From positions 16,206-80,205 of the forward strand of contig CAZXLD010000019.1 of NCBI GenBank assembly GCA_964641965.1: a stretch of 64,000 bases of DNA, in the 5' to 3' direction. Every line of letters begins with the position of its first letter. The first letter of the stretch is position 1. A program made the translations under genes and the position numbers. Positions 26,884-36,742 of this stretch are shown piece by piece. The notes under the pieces are model-generated. The model worked only from the letters and a program-made list of their open reading frames with translations. It made no database searches and was not told where the DNA came from. Source of the DNA: JAJDFU01 sp964641965 (lineage in GTDB: Bacteria; Bacteroidota; Bacteroidia; Chitinophagales; Saprospiraceae).

Positions 26884-28125
26884 GTGATAGCTTATACGCG
26901 ATTCAAACTGAGCAATGGTCTCAAGGTACTGGTCAACGAGGATAAAAGCACCCCATTAGTAGCAGTAAATGTGCTTTATAACGTAGGTGCCCGAGACGAA
27001 TCTCCCGAAAAAACAGGGTTTGCCCACCTTTTTGAACATCTTATGTTTGGCGGTTCCCTAAATGCACCGGATTTTGATGAACCTATCCAACTTGCTGGTG
27101 GAGAAAATAACGCCTTTACAAATAACGACGTCACCAATTTTTACGACATCCTCCCAGCCGAAAATATAGAGACTGCTTTTTGGTTAGAAAGCGATCGAAT
27201 GTTTGCCTTAAATTTTGATGATCAGGTATTGGAGGTCCAACGAAAAGTGGTGTTGGAAGAATTCAAGGAAACCTGTTTGAATCAGCCTTATGGGGATGTT
27301 TGGCATCACCTTACGGAGATGGCTTATCAGGTACACCCTTACCGCTGGCCCACTATAGGCAAGGTTCCCAAACACGTGGAAGAGGCAACGATGGAGGATG
27401 TTAAGGCCTTTTACCAACGATATTATCGTCCGAACAACGCTATCCTTTCGGTAAGCGGAAATGTTTCTGCTCAGCGGGCACGAGATTTGGCAGAGACTTG
27501 GTTCGGTGATATTCCGGCTGGAAAGATCCTGCCCAGGAAACTTCCCAAGGAACCTCGTCAAAATCGATTTCAACATAGAATAAAGGAAGCAGAAGTACCG
27601 ACCAATGCGCTCTACCTGGCATTTCATATGCCGGCAAGGACTGAACCTGATTTCTACGTGGTAGATCTGCTATCGGATATCCTGGCTAACGGCCCTTCCT
27701 CTCGTTTGTATCGTCGTTTGGTAAAAGAACAACATTTGTTCACCTCAATAGATGCCTACGTTACCGGCAGTATGGATCCCGGCTTATTTATTGTGGAAGG
27801 AAAGCCGGCGGCAGGACTCACCCTTGAGCAAGCTGAAAAAGTGATCTGGGCGGAGCTGACTCAACTAAAGGAGAATCTATTGGAGGAAGCTGAACTTCAA
27901 AAAGTTAAGAACAAGACGGAAAGCAATCTGGCGTTCAGTGAACTCAACGTGCTCAATAAAGCGATTAACCTGGCTTATTTTGAAGTACTGGAAAATGTAG
28001 AATTGATCAATCGGGAAGCAGAATTGTACCAACAGGTGACTAAAGAGGACGTCCAACGGGTTGCGTTGGAAATATTCACCCAGGAAAACTGCTCGGAGTT
28101 ACACTACGTCCCAAAGGTTAATTAA
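26884..28125 (+). CDS. M16 family zinc metallopeptidase
   Basis: Pitrilysin-family (M16B-type) protein of 413 residues, starting with GTG. The inverted zinc motif HLFEH is at 48-52 and the distal acidic ligand lies in VVLEEFKE (125-126). The second half (from about 210) is the non-catalytic repeat that completes the clam-shell. It has no signal peptide, so it is probably cytoplasmic. At about 410 residues it is of the one-gene, two-domain type; in many bacteria an inactive partner follows, but the next gene here is marC on the other strand. The stop codon overlaps the marC stop. Confidence 0.9.
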   Translation: MIAYTRFKLSNGLKVLVNEDKSTPLVAVNVLYNVGARDESPEKTGFAHLFEHLMFGGSLNAPDFDEPIQLAGGENNAFTNNDVTNFYDILPAENIETAFWLESDRMFALNFDDQVLEVQRKVVLEEFKETCLNQPYGDVWHHLTEMAYQVHPYRWPTIGKVPKHVEEATMEDVKAFYQRYYRPNNAILSVSGNVSAQRARDLAETWFGDIPAGKILPRKLPKEPRQNRFQHRIKEAEVPTNALYLAFHMPARTEPDFYVVDLLSDILANGPSSRLYRRLVKEQHLFTSIDAYVTGSMDPGLFIVEGKPAAGLTLEQAEKVIWAELTQLKENLLEEAELQKVKNKTESNLAFSELNVLNKAINLAYFEVLENVELINREAELYQQVTKEDVQRVALEIFTQENCSELHYVPKVN

Positions 28126-28727
28126 CCACCCACTGAGCCCGTTCCTGTAGTACCCAATTGAAAATTCTCCTTGAATAGCTTTATTGCTATGGCTAGAATA
28201 ATGATCCCAAAAGCCTTGCGCAGTACAGCAGTACCCCCATCCCCTAGAATGCGTTCAATAAAAGCCGCTCCACGTATTACGAAAAAAACAACCAGTAGAT
28301 TAAGAACGATTGCCAAAGCAATTACTTCGGATGTATACTTTGCTTTTAAAGAAATGATCGTTGTCATAGTCCCGGCGCCTGCAATCAAAGGAAACGTTAC
28401 AGGAACAATAGTCCCACTATGGCTTCCTAATTGGTCTTCTTTGAAGATCTGAACATTCAACACCATTTCAAACCCGATCAAAAAAAGGATGATAGACCCG
28501 GCCACTGCAAAAGAAGCCACATCAACGCCAAATAACCCCAGTAGAGGTTTCCCTCCCAAAAGGAAGGCCAGCATAATCAGGAGGCTGGCGAATGCTATTC
28601 GAGCTGCATTCAACTTGTATCCCTTCTTTTTCATATCCAATAGAATTGGGATCGTTCCGATGATATCAATCACAGAGAACAGAATCAGGAATACCGACAG
28701 CAATTCAGTTGCAAACACCATGCGCAA
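28122..28727 (-). CDS. MarC family integral membrane protein
   Basis: A 201-residue inner-membrane protein with six hydrophobic segments. FATELLSVFLILFSVIDIIGTIP is the typical MarC opening, and VPVTFPLIAGAGTMTTII is the conserved loop of the family. The function is unresolved, since the early link to multiple antibiotic resistance was not upheld. ATG at 28721 is an alternative start. The stop codon overlaps the M16 stop on the other strand: TTAA at 28122-28125 serves both. Confidence 0.88.
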   Translation of the reverse strand: MRMVFATELLSVFLILFSVIDIIGTIPILLDMKKKGYKLNAARIAFASLLIMLAFLLGGKPLLGLFGVDVASFAVAGSIILFLIGFEMVLNVQIFKEDQLGSHSGTIVPVTFPLIAGAGTMTTIISLKAKYTSEVIALAIVLNLLVVFFVIRGAAFIERILGDGGTAVLRKAFGIIILAIAIKLFKENFQLGTTGTGSVGG

Positions 28728-28806
28728 AATGATTTAAGGCCAAAAAATTTCGCGCGAAGGTAACTGCAATTCATGTACAATGCTACTCTATTTCGTTGGG
28801 CAATAT

Positions 28807-29487
28807 TTAAGCTTGGTTATAAACCTTGAGCACTCCATCCTGAATCTGCTTTCCAGTGTCCGAAAGCATGAAATGGACAGCATCGGCCAGGGTTTCAGGG
28901 CTTACCCACTTCGAATAATCAGCTTCCGGCATTGCCTCCCGATTTCGCTTTGTATCAATAACACTAGGCACTACAACCGTAGCATGAATGTTTTTTTCCT
29001 TTCCATAGGCATTAATAAGCTCAGCCAGGTAAAAAACCAGTTTCTTAGATAATGAATAGGCCACGAGTTCCTTTCCTTCTTCCGGGTTAAGGGCGGGTCG
29101 AGAGCCTACTAAAACGAGCTGCCCGCCTCCTTGGGCGTCAAACTTGTTCAGGAGAGCTTGTGAAATGAAGAAAGCAGTTTCAAAGTTAAGGCTGTACATT
29201 TTGCGTAGGTCCTCACCAGTAGTATCCTGAAAACCTCCGGCAGTAAAACCACCTACAATCAAGACGGCTGCCTCAACATCATTTTCCAGCTTGGATACAA
29301 ATTGCGCAACGGCCTCCTCATCGGTGAGATCAAGCATACTTGTTTGAACACCTGAGGCCTCTAGCCGATGGAATTCTCTATCAGATACAGCCGTACCTAT
29401 GATTGAATACCCTTCTGCTTTCAGTTTATTTACCACAGCAGATCCTAGATTCCCTCCCCCTCCAGTTACAATTACAGATGGTTTCAT
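28807..29487 (-). CDS. short-chain dehydrogenase/reductase, last gene of the sugar cluster
   Basis: A 226-residue classical-type SDR. The TGGGGNLG (8-15) nucleotide loop, Ser129, and Tyr144-x3-Lys148 (YSLSK) make the active site. The substrate is unknown. It starts 11 bp after the MFS gene ends, so it closes the run of eight minus-strand genes from the GMC oxidoreductase at 39330. The product differs from the glucose 1-dehydrogenase-like SDR in the same cluster: shorter, with TGGGGN in place of TGGSSG. Confidence 0.85.
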   Translation of the reverse strand: MKPSVIVTGGGGNLGSAVVNKLKAEGYSIIGTAVSDREFHRLEASGVQTSMLDLTDEEAVAQFVSKLENDVEAAVLIVGGFTAGGFQDTTGEDLRKMYSLNFETAFFISQALLNKFDAQGGGQLVLVGSRPALNPEEGKELVAYSLSKKLVFYLAELINAYGKEKNIHATVVVPSVIDTKRNREAMPEADYSKWVSPETLADAVHFMLSDTGKQIQDGVLKVYNQA

Positions 29488-29498
29488 GTGTATGGATT

Positions 29499-30737
29499 TT
29501 ATACGTTTTCCAGTTGAATCTTATTCGATTTCCTGCTGGCATACAAAAACCAGGCAATACCTGCCATGAGGATGGCATATACTCCTGAAAACTGGATTAT
29601 GGAGCCCAATGGAATTGCCTCCCCTAGCGAACCTATTATATTTGAGCTAACACCTGTACCCAGCTGTATAGCAGCTACTAACATCCCCGAAACAGTCGCG
29701 GACAGATGAGGAAATTCATCAGTACCAAGACTTATGGAATAGGGAAAGTAAAACGACAAACCCAGGCCCGCGATGATCAGGGCCGTATAATTCAATGCAG
29801 TTCCCTGGAGGAATGGGATGGAAACAAAAACCCCTGCCACTACAATCGGCACTGAAAAATGTAGTACTCTGAGGTCAAACCGCAAGGCTCCTAATGTAAA
29901 TAATAGCCTCCCTACAGCAATAGCCCCCCAGAATAAAGAAAGTCCTAAAGAAGCACTTGCCAGAGACAAGCCGGCTTGTTGCTCAAGATAAATGGGGGCA
30001 AAATTTCCAAAAGTTGCTTCACATGCCCCGTAGAGAAAGACAATGGTGAAGAAAAGCCACAAGCGACCGGGAATACCTTTCTGCTTGACGGTAGACGTTG
30101 AAGGAACAGCCTCTTTCAAGGGCATGGAAATCGGGACGGACCAAATCCAGGTCAGCAAAAAAACAATTCCTATTACAAGACCTGCTCCCCACCATACGCC
30201 AATACTGGAAAAATAACTAAGAATCAGTGCGCTTACTGCAGTACCCAGACCTAGTAAAATGTGTAATCCGGTAACTGCTGAAGCTTCTTTCCCGGGAAAG
30301 AAACTGTACGCATACGGATTAATGGCCGAAATAGTCAATCCAAAACCAGTGCCCAAGGCTGCCGTACCTGCAAGCAATAGGCCAAAGGGTAAAAATCCTG
30401 TGCCAAGCGCAAAATGACTCGCTCCAAAAAGAGCCATGGACAGCACATTGGCAACCAATCCTGCCTGAAGGACCCTTTTCATTCCCCATTGTCTAGCCAA
30501 AACCGGCACCGAAAAGGAGGAAAGGATTGCCAGTATGATTTGAGGGGTAAATAGCAACCCGTACTGTCCACCGGAGAGGTTATGAAATTCCGGATTCGTG
30601 AAAATAGGTCCGGCGGCTGGATAAAGGATGAGGGAAACCCCTTGTAAAAATCCACTTAAATAGACGATTCCGATCGCAGATAGGCTGGCTTTCATTAGTT
30701 TACTTTGAGTCGAATGGACTAGGACAGCATTGTCCAA
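29499..30737 (-). CDS. MFS transporter
   Basis: A 412-residue major facilitator with about 12 membrane spans and a central loop near residue 200. Conserved signs include the loop segment ARQWGMKRVL after helix 2. Substrate cannot be read, but the location between GH133 and SDR genes makes uptake of the sugar handled by the cluster likely. The given start overlaps the GH133 gene by 19 bp; the next Met (30695, MKASLSAIGIVY) is at least as plausible and would leave a 23-bp gap. Inner membrane. Confidence 0.82.
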   Translation of the reverse strand: MDNAVLVHSTQSKLMKASLSAIGIVYLSGFLQGVSLILYPAAGPIFTNPEFHNLSGGQYGLLFTPQIILAILSSFSVPVLARQWGMKRVLQAGLVANVLSMALFGASHFALGTGFLPFGLLLAGTAALGTGFGLTISAINPYAYSFFPGKEASAVTGLHILLGLGTAVSALILSYFSSIGVWWGAGLVIGIVFLLTWIWSVPISMPLKEAVPSTSTVKQKGIPGRLWLFFTIVFLYGACEATFGNFAPIYLEQQAGLSLASASLGLSLFWGAIAVGRLLFTLGALRFDLRVLHFSVPIVVAGVFVSIPFLQGTALNYTALIIAGLGLSFYFPYSISLGTDEFPHLSATVSGMLVAAIQLGTGVSSNIIGSLGEAIPLGSIIQFSGVYAILMAGIAWFLYASRKSNKIQLENV

Positions 30738-32656
30738 ACTTTGATCAACATTCCAATGGACCAGGCTTGCTGTACACAGCCTTTCCCCATCGAAGGATTA
30801 GCTCCATCAAATACTTCAGAAATCCCGTTCAGGCAATCTTCTTCGTAAAAATGGTGCCGCAAGACAGCAGATTGGGTTCGAACATGGTACTTTGCTACTT
30901 CTGAATACTGATGGACCTTCAGATAAGCTAAGGCCCATTCCCCCCAGAGAAAAGCCCAGACGGTTCCCTGGTGATAAGCCGTGTCCCGTTGCCAGACACC
31001 TCCTTGGTAAATCGGCTTAAAGTCCGGGTGATCCATTGCAAGAGAACGCAAACCGACGTCTGTGTATAGTTTTTCCTCTACAACCGACAACACACTACCT
31101 GCCTCTTCGGCTGTAAGCGGGGAAAAGGGCAAGCTTACAGCATAAATCTGATTGGGGCGGATAGATTCATCGGCAGGTTGGCCAGGAACCACTACATCGT
31201 TCAGGTAACCCTGTTCATTGAAGAAATAGGACCGAAAAGCTTCTCTACATTTATTAGTTGCTGTTTTATATGTACCTACATCTTTTCCCAGTTCTTTCCC
31301 AAGAGCTTCGTAAATGCAGAGCGCATTATACCATAAGGCATTCACCTCGACCGGACATCCATGCCGGGGCGTTACCACATAGTCACCTACCCGGGCATCC
31401 ATCCAGGTAAGCTGAGCAATCCCCTCACCTCCATAAAGTAATCCTTCCGCAGTAACATGGATCTGAAATCGCGTTCCGTTAAAATGGGCTTCCAAAATCT
31501 CTTCAAGCTGAGGAAATACCTCCTCTACAAAACTTAGATCCTCAAACTTTTCATAATACTCGTATAAAACTACAAAGAGCCACAAAGTAGCATCAATGGT
31601 ATTGTATTCAGGCAATTCACCCTGGTCCGGGAAGCGGTTGGGTAACATCCCCTGGTCCAGGTATTGAAGAAATGTGCGTAAAATCGATCTGGATGCGTTT
31701 GCTTTCCCAAGGGCAATAGTGAGTCCGCGCATGGCAATCATGGCATCCCTTCCCCAATCCATAAACCAATGATAACCCGCAATCAAGGAATAGCTATTTG
31801 AAGACGCGCGCCAAACTAAAAATTGGTCTCCGCTAATTGCAAAGTCGTTCAAAACCGGTTCCTTACCAATATCCAAAGCGTCGATCCGGATTTGTTCCTG
31901 ACTCCGTAACTTTTCGGGGTCTTCAGAGAGCTTCTCTTTTTCAGTAGAAAAAATCAAATGGACTTCCTGGCCAGGATCCAACAATACTTTTATTTGCCCA
32001 ATACTCTTGGCATCTTCCTGGAAATCCAACCCTCTTGCCTCCTCTCTTTCATACTGGAATTGGTAAAACCAGGCCTCGTTCGAGTGAAAATCACCTCTTG
32101 AAAAGCTGATGTACAAGGGTATTGCTCCATAATGAGCAAACAACTCCAATTGCCTTTCTTCAATCTGGTTATGAAAAAAATCGAAGTAATCATTAGCCTG
32201 AAACAAGGCATGGTAATCCCGATAAACAAATAAGGGATTTAAGGATAATTGAAACGAGATTTCCCCTGTATTTCTATAGGATACTACCGTAGTATTTGAC
32301 CCATATACCATGAAAATCGTCTTATCGATTTTATACGGCCCTGCCTGAAACACAGCCTTCGGGAAGCTGCTTCTATCAAAACTGGACAGGTATCGATAGC
32401 CTTCCGGATAGGTAACTCCTGGGTATTTATTGGTGGAGAAGGCAACTTGGCCGGCTTTTCCCTCGACTGATTCCTCTATTTTGGATACGAATACCATTCG
32501 GTCGCCAGGTGGCTTTTGCGCAGCAACCAATAAACCGTGGTAGCGACGGGTGTTGACTCCAAATATAGTACTGGAGGCATATCCTCCAATACCATTGGTT
32601 ACCAGCCACTCTCGATTGATCAGAGCTTGGAGGTCAGGGTTGTTGTAGTATTGCAT
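30719..32656 (-). CDS. GH133-type amylo-alpha-1,6-glucosidase
   Basis: Archaeal/bacterial glycogen-debranching type. I start it at the ATG at 32656 (MQYYNNPDLQ); the longer frame would run into the GH63 gene. The 645 residues have the N-terminal beta-sandwich (EWLVTNGIGGYASSTIFG, NTRRYHGLLVAA) and the (alpha/alpha)6 barrel: WFMDWGRDAMIAMRG, the NTIDATLWLFV segment, NALWYNALC, and VWQRDTAYHQGTVWAFLWG. No signal peptide is seen, so it is cytoplasmic. It starts 19 bp after the GH63 stop and overlaps the MFS gene, so it is translated with them. Substrate may be an alpha-1,6-linked oligosaccharide or sugar glycoside. Confidence 0.9.
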   Translation of the reverse strand: MQYYNNPDLQALINREWLVTNGIGGYASSTIFGVNTRRYHGLLVAAQKPPGDRMVFVSKIEESVEGKAGQVAFSTNKYPGVTYPEGYRYLSSFDRSSFPKAVFQAGPYKIDKTIFMVYGSNTTVVSYRNTGEISFQLSLNPLFVYRDYHALFQANDYFDFFHNQIEERQLELFAHYGAIPLYISFSRGDFHSNEAWFYQFQYEREEARGLDFQEDAKSIGQIKVLLDPGQEVHLIFSTEKEKLSEDPEKLRSQEQIRIDALDIGKEPVLNDFAISGDQFLVWRASSNSYSLIAGYHWFMDWGRDAMIAMRGLTIALGKANASRSILRTFLQYLDQGMLPNRFPDQGELPEYNTIDATLWLFVVLYEYYEKFEDLSFVEEVFPQLEEILEAHFNGTRFQIHVTAEGLLYGGEGIAQLTWMDARVGDYVVTPRHGCPVEVNALWYNALCIYEALGKELGKDVGTYKTATNKCREAFRSYFFNEQGYLNDVVVPGQPADESIRPNQIYAVSLPFSPLTAEEAGSVLSVVEEKLYTDVGLRSLAMDHPDFKPIYQGGVWQRDTAYHQGTVWAFLWGEWALAYLKVHQYSEVAKYHVRTQSAVLRHHFYEEDCLNGISEVFDGANPSMGKGCVQQAWSIGMLIKVWTMLS

Positions 32657-32675
32657 GGGTTTGGTGAAATATGGA

Positions 32676-35345
32676 TTAACTTGTTTGAGATGCCTCCGCA
32701 TACATCTTGAAACCAACCCGGTCAATCAACTCGGCTACCAAGCCTGTCCACCCAGTTTGATGTGATGCCCCCACTCCTCTGGCCGTGTCGCCATGAAAAT
32801 ACTCGTAGAAAAGCACTAGATCCCTGTAATGAGGATCGTAATGATATTCATTATAACTACCATGCACAGGGCGCTGCCCTTTTTCATCTGGCATAAAGAT
32901 ATTAATCAGGCGCAGGGAAATATCGTCTGCAGCCTCCTCCAAGGTCACCCATCTACCCGATCCAGTCGGGCATTCAACTTTCATGCCGTCTTCAAAATAG
33001 TAATGATAGGTTCGGAGTGCCTGAATAATTAAATAATTCATAGGCATCCAAACTGGTCCTCTCCAATTTGAATTTCCTCCAAACAATCGGTTTGTAGATT
33101 CACCGGGTTCGTATTTCAAGCCAAACTCTTCTCCATTGATGTTGACCGTATAGGGTGTCTCGTGGGTTTTTGAAATCGACCGTATGCCACCTGGGCTCAA
33201 GAATTCGTTTTCATCCAATAAAGCCTCTAAAAGTCGAGAAAGCCGATCCCTAGGGACCAAAGAAAGTAAGATATCCTTCCCTTCGTGAAATTCTTCAATG
33301 ACCAAGTTCTCATTATTCTCTCTTCGATAGGTCATAAACCACTTTAGGCGCTTTTGAAAATCCGGTAGTTTCTCCAGCTTTTCACAGTCCAGGACCAGGG
33401 TCGCAAACAAGGTGGAAAGACCTACCAACGACCTGACCTTCAATGGAATATATTGCCCGTTGGGCATAGCGAGGATATCATAGAAAAACCCTTGTTCTTC
33501 ATCCCACGCACCAAACCAATCCTCCCCAATCTGATTCAGTGAAGTTGCTATGTACACGAAGTGTTCAAAGAACTTGGTTGCCACATCCTCATAGGCGACT
33601 TCATCCTCACCCAGAATCAGCGCTATTTCCAGCATGTTCAAACAATACATGGCCATCCAGGCAGTTCCGTCTGCCTGCTCTAAATGCCCACCTCCAGGGA
33701 TAAAGCTACTCCGGTCAAATACACCGATGTTGTCCAGGCCTAGAAAGCCACCCTCAAATACATTATTGCCGTTGTGGTCCTTTTGGTTTACCCACCAGGT
33801 AAAATTGATGAGCAATTTTTGGAACACCCGTTTCAGAAAATCTTTGTCTTTTATCCCATTCTGCTCCGCATCTATTTTATAAACCTGTAAACAAGCCCAT
33901 GCATGCACCGGAGGATTGACATCACCAAACGCCCATTCATAGGCAGGTAATTGCCCATTGGGATGCATGTACCATTCCCGCAGGAAGAGGACCAATTGAC
34001 CTTTTGCAAATTCGGCATCCAACATCGCCAAAGGGATGCAATGAAAAGCCAAATCCCATGCAGCATACCAAGGGTACTCCCACTTGTCGGGCATGGAAAT
34101 GATATCCTCATTATTCAGCGTCTTCCAATTGCTGTTTCGTCCACTTTTTCTTCCCTCCGGAGGCGGTGACATACCTGGATCACCATCCAACCAGCGGGGT
34201 ATATCAATATTGTAGTACTGTTTGGTCCACAGCATTCCAGCAAATGCTTGACGTTGCACATTTACTAACTCTGAATGATCTCCACTTTGCAGGGATTGAT
34301 AAAAGGCATTCGCTTCCTGAATCCTTTGATCAAAGATGGATTCAAAAGTGGAACCCAATGGATCAGAAATTTCACTTTCTTCAGCTACCAGTCGCAGGCT
34401 TAGCTGAGCTTGTTCCTGATAAACCAGATTGAACCGATAAACGGGTGCTACTTTCGTACCGTCTCTTTTACTTTGGATCCAGTCAAAATCCTGCTCTACT
34501 ATTGCCTTGTGAAAAGCATCCTTCACAAAAGGACTCTCATTGGGCAAGCCAAAAATACGCTCAGCGTTCGTTTCATTTTCTGTGAACAACAACCGTTCAG
34601 GATCTGAAAAATAGAGCCTGTAATTGCCGATCTCCGGATGTTTTATCCGGATAAACGCCTTCCCGTTTTCTTCTGCCCACTCTAGGTGAGGTTTTTCCTC
34701 CATCAGACCAAATGTCCAAAGGTTTCGGAACCATAAGGTTGGAAGTACCCAAATAGGTGCTTGCTCACGACCTCGATTATGAATGTTGATCCGGATCAAT
34801 AGGTCTTCTTCTGCGCCCTTTGCATACTCAGTAACTATATCAAAGTAATTGTTGGTGTGAAAAGCCGGCGTATCTAATAATTCATACTCTGCTTCCTCTT
34901 TTGACCGGTGCTGATTGGTATGAACCAAATCGTCGTAAGGAAAGGCTTCGTGGGCATATTTGTAGAGATGCTTCATGTAGGCATGAGTAGGCAAATTATC
35001 GAGGTAGAAGTACAACTCTTTCACATCTTCCCCGTGATTGCCCTCTGGCCCGGTAAGTCCGAATAGCCGCTCTTTTAAAATCGGATCATTTCCATTCCAA
35101 AGCGCCACAGCAAAACAGATTCGCTGCATCTCATCCGAGATACCCGCCAATCCATCTTCTCCCCAACGGTACACCCGAGAGCGGGCATGATCATGTGGAA
35201 GGAAGTCCCAGGCTTCGCCATGCTCACTGTAATCCTCTCGTACCGTACCCCATTGGCGTTCACTGAGATAGGGGCCCCACTTCAGCCATTTTTTTCCTTC
35301 CTGATAGGTTTCCTGCAGGCGTTTATGTTCTTGTGTTTGGTTCAT
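32676..35345 (-). CDS. GH63-type glycoside hydrolase
   Basis: An 889-residue cytoplasmic enzyme of the MGH1/GH63 kind. Landmarks are KYAHEAFPYDDLVHTN, NYFDIVTEYAKG, the catalytic-domain stretch AYEWAFGDVNPPVHAW, FIPGGGHLEQADGTAWMA, NWRGPVWMPMNYL and the closing FHGDTARGVGASHQTGW. The family includes eukaryotic glucosidase I and bacterial hydrolases of mannosylglycerate, glucosylglycerate and kojibiose-like bonds; long bacterial forms of this type are not well studied. It lies 30 bp after a glucose 1-dehydrogenase-like gene and 19 bp before GH133, so released glucose could be oxidised next door. Confidence 0.87.
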   Translation of the reverse strand: MNQTQEHKRLQETYQEGKKWLKWGPYLSERQWGTVREDYSEHGEAWDFLPHDHARSRVYRWGEDGLAGISDEMQRICFAVALWNGNDPILKERLFGLTGPEGNHGEDVKELYFYLDNLPTHAYMKHLYKYAHEAFPYDDLVHTNQHRSKEEAEYELLDTPAFHTNNYFDIVTEYAKGAEEDLLIRINIHNRGREQAPIWVLPTLWFRNLWTFGLMEEKPHLEWAEENGKAFIRIKHPEIGNYRLYFSDPERLLFTENETNAERIFGLPNESPFVKDAFHKAIVEQDFDWIQSKRDGTKVAPVYRFNLVYQEQAQLSLRLVAEESEISDPLGSTFESIFDQRIQEANAFYQSLQSGDHSELVNVQRQAFAGMLWTKQYYNIDIPRWLDGDPGMSPPPEGRKSGRNSNWKTLNNEDIISMPDKWEYPWYAAWDLAFHCIPLAMLDAEFAKGQLVLFLREWYMHPNGQLPAYEWAFGDVNPPVHAWACLQVYKIDAEQNGIKDKDFLKRVFQKLLINFTWWVNQKDHNGNNVFEGGFLGLDNIGVFDRSSFIPGGGHLEQADGTAWMAMYCLNMLEIALILGEDEVAYEDVATKFFEHFVYIATSLNQIGEDWFGAWDEEQGFFYDILAMPNGQYIPLKVRSLVGLSTLFATLVLDCEKLEKLPDFQKRLKWFMTYRRENNENLVIEEFHEGKDILLSLVPRDRLSRLLEALLDENEFLSPGGIRSISKTHETPYTVNINGEEFGLKYEPGESTNRLFGGNSNWRGPVWMPMNYLIIQALRTYHYYFEDGMKVECPTGSGRWVTLEEAADDISLRLINIFMPDEKGQRPVHGSYNEYHYDPHYRDLVLFYEYFHGDTARGVGASHQTGWTGLVAELIDRVGFKMYAEASQTS

Positions 35346-35375
35346 ATTGCTACTTGGTCTTAAGTGCCTAAAAAT

Positions 35376-36188
35376 TTATCCGTTGTCTCTGAACCCTGGA
35401 TACAGGGCCATACCGCCATCTACTACAATCGTCTGTCCATGGATGTAATCACTTTCATCCGAAGAAAGCCATACCGTCACATTTCCGATATCTTTTGGGA
35501 TACCCACCCGACCGTATGGAATCAATTTGAGCAACTCCTTCTCTGCTTCTTCTGTCTCCCAAGCCATGCGATTTATGGGAGTTTTGATGGCGCCAGGTGC
35601 GATGCTGTTAACCCGGATTCCCTTTTCGCCTAATTCCTGGGCAATGGATTTCATAAATAACATGACCCCTCCCTTGGAGGCAGCATAATTCACATGACCG
35701 GCCCAAGGAATAAGTTCGTGTACCGAGCTCATACATATAATCTTTCCCAAAGCAGAGGAAACATCCGGCCGAGGGCCCCTGCGCAAAAACTCCCGGGTAG
35801 CTTCCTGGGCACAAAGAAACTGGCCCGTTAAATTTACGCTGAGCACCCGGTTCCATTGATCCAGGGTCATATCAACGAATGGAGCATCCTTTTGCAAGCC
35901 CGCATTGTTGACCAAAATATCGACTGTTCCGAAAGTGTTAATTGCTTTCTTAAACATCGCTTCCACCTGCTCTGGCTGGCTCACATCTGCCTGAAAAGGA
36001 AAAGCCTTGCTGGTGGATCTTTCGATCTCGATCACCGTTTCTTCAGCCCCTTTGCTGTTTCCTCCGTAGTTTACAACCACATTTGCACCTGCCTCTCCAA
36101 GAGCTATAGCACAAGCTTTTCCAATACCGGAGCTTCCGCCGGTAACGATTGCAGTTTGCCCTTTCAGGCTGATTTTGGCTTTTTCCAT
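35376..36188 (-). CDS. glucose 1-dehydrogenase-like SDR
   Basis: A 270-residue classical SDR whose active-site region SSVHELIPWAGHVNYAASK reproduces the Bacillus glucose 1-dehydrogenase signature (Ser155, Tyr168, Lys172). TGGSSGIG (16-23) and NNAG (94-97) complete the cofactor fold. This predicts NAD(P)-dependent oxidation of beta-D-glucose to gluconolactone. It is cytoplasmic and lies 37 bp after the YHS gene and 30 bp before GH63. Other sugars or alcohols remain possible. Confidence 0.88.
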   Translation of the reverse strand: MEKAKISLKGQTAIVTGGSSGIGKACAIALGEAGANVVVNYGGNSKGAEETVIEIERSTSKAFPFQADVSQPEQVEAMFKKAINTFGTVDILVNNAGLQKDAPFVDMTLDQWNRVLSVNLTGQFLCAQEATREFLRRGPRPDVSSALGKIICMSSVHELIPWAGHVNYAASKGGVMLFMKSIAQELGEKGIRVNSIAPGAIKTPINRMAWETEEAEKELLKLIPYGRVGIPKDIGNVTVWLSSDESDYIHGQTIVVDGGMALYPGFRDNG

Positions 36189-36225
36189 TTATATTTTTTT
36201 AAAAATTGCTTTGGCATTCACGCCT

Positions 36226-36726
36226 TTAATCTATCTCACTTTTATCGATGGCCCTACCTTTGTTGGCGGATACGAATGGCCAGTATTTTGTTCCCCGCTT
36301 AAAATTACCCTCCGGATCTCCTTTCCATTTGCGAAGAACGCCCTTACTGTATTGAACCACCAAATGGCCATCTACAATATCCCAAGCCTCTACATCGATT
36401 GAGGCGGTGTATCCATTCGAGACTGCCCACGCACAGTAGCCCCCAAACCAAACCTTGTACTTCTCGGGATTGGAGTCAAATCGTTTTTTGTTATCCAGAG
36501 AAGCAAACTGATAAATGGCTCCTTTGTAATCAGATTGGAACTCAGACTGTCCCTTAACAGGCCTTCCCTCGGTGAAATAGGCAACAGGATCATACCCTTT
36601 CAAAATGACTCCTTTCCTATTCAGGTTGGCAAAAGTATCCGGATCCGGGGAAGGTTCCAGCTTTTGAGCTATAGCTGGAAAAATGCCGGTCAACAGAAAA
36701 AGAAAGGCTATGAACAATGGTCTCAT
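36226..36726 (-). CDS. secreted YHS domain protein
   Basis: A 166-residue protein started at 36726 (MRPLFIAFLFLLTGIFPAIAQ), a clean signal peptide; the longer frame reaches into the previous gene. The mature part is a YHS domain (GYDPVAYFTEGRPVKGQSEF ... NPEKYKVWFGGYCAWAVSNG), a fold often linked with metal or heme proteins. A Cys in GGYCAWAVS is the only obvious ligand. Role in the cluster is not known; a periplasmic accessory of the GMC oxidoreductase is one option. Gaps of 16 and 37 bp to its neighbours place it in the operon. Confidence 0.85.
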   Translation of the reverse strand: MRPLFIAFLFLLTGIFPAIAQKLEPSPDPDTFANLNRKGVILKGYDPVAYFTEGRPVKGQSEFQSDYKGAIYQFASLDNKKRFDSNPEKYKVWFGGYCAWAVSNGYTASIDVEAWDIVDGHLVVQYSKGVLRKWKGDPEGNFKRGTKYWPFVSANKGRAIDKSEID

Positions 36727-36742
36727 GGTTGTTAGATTTGGT

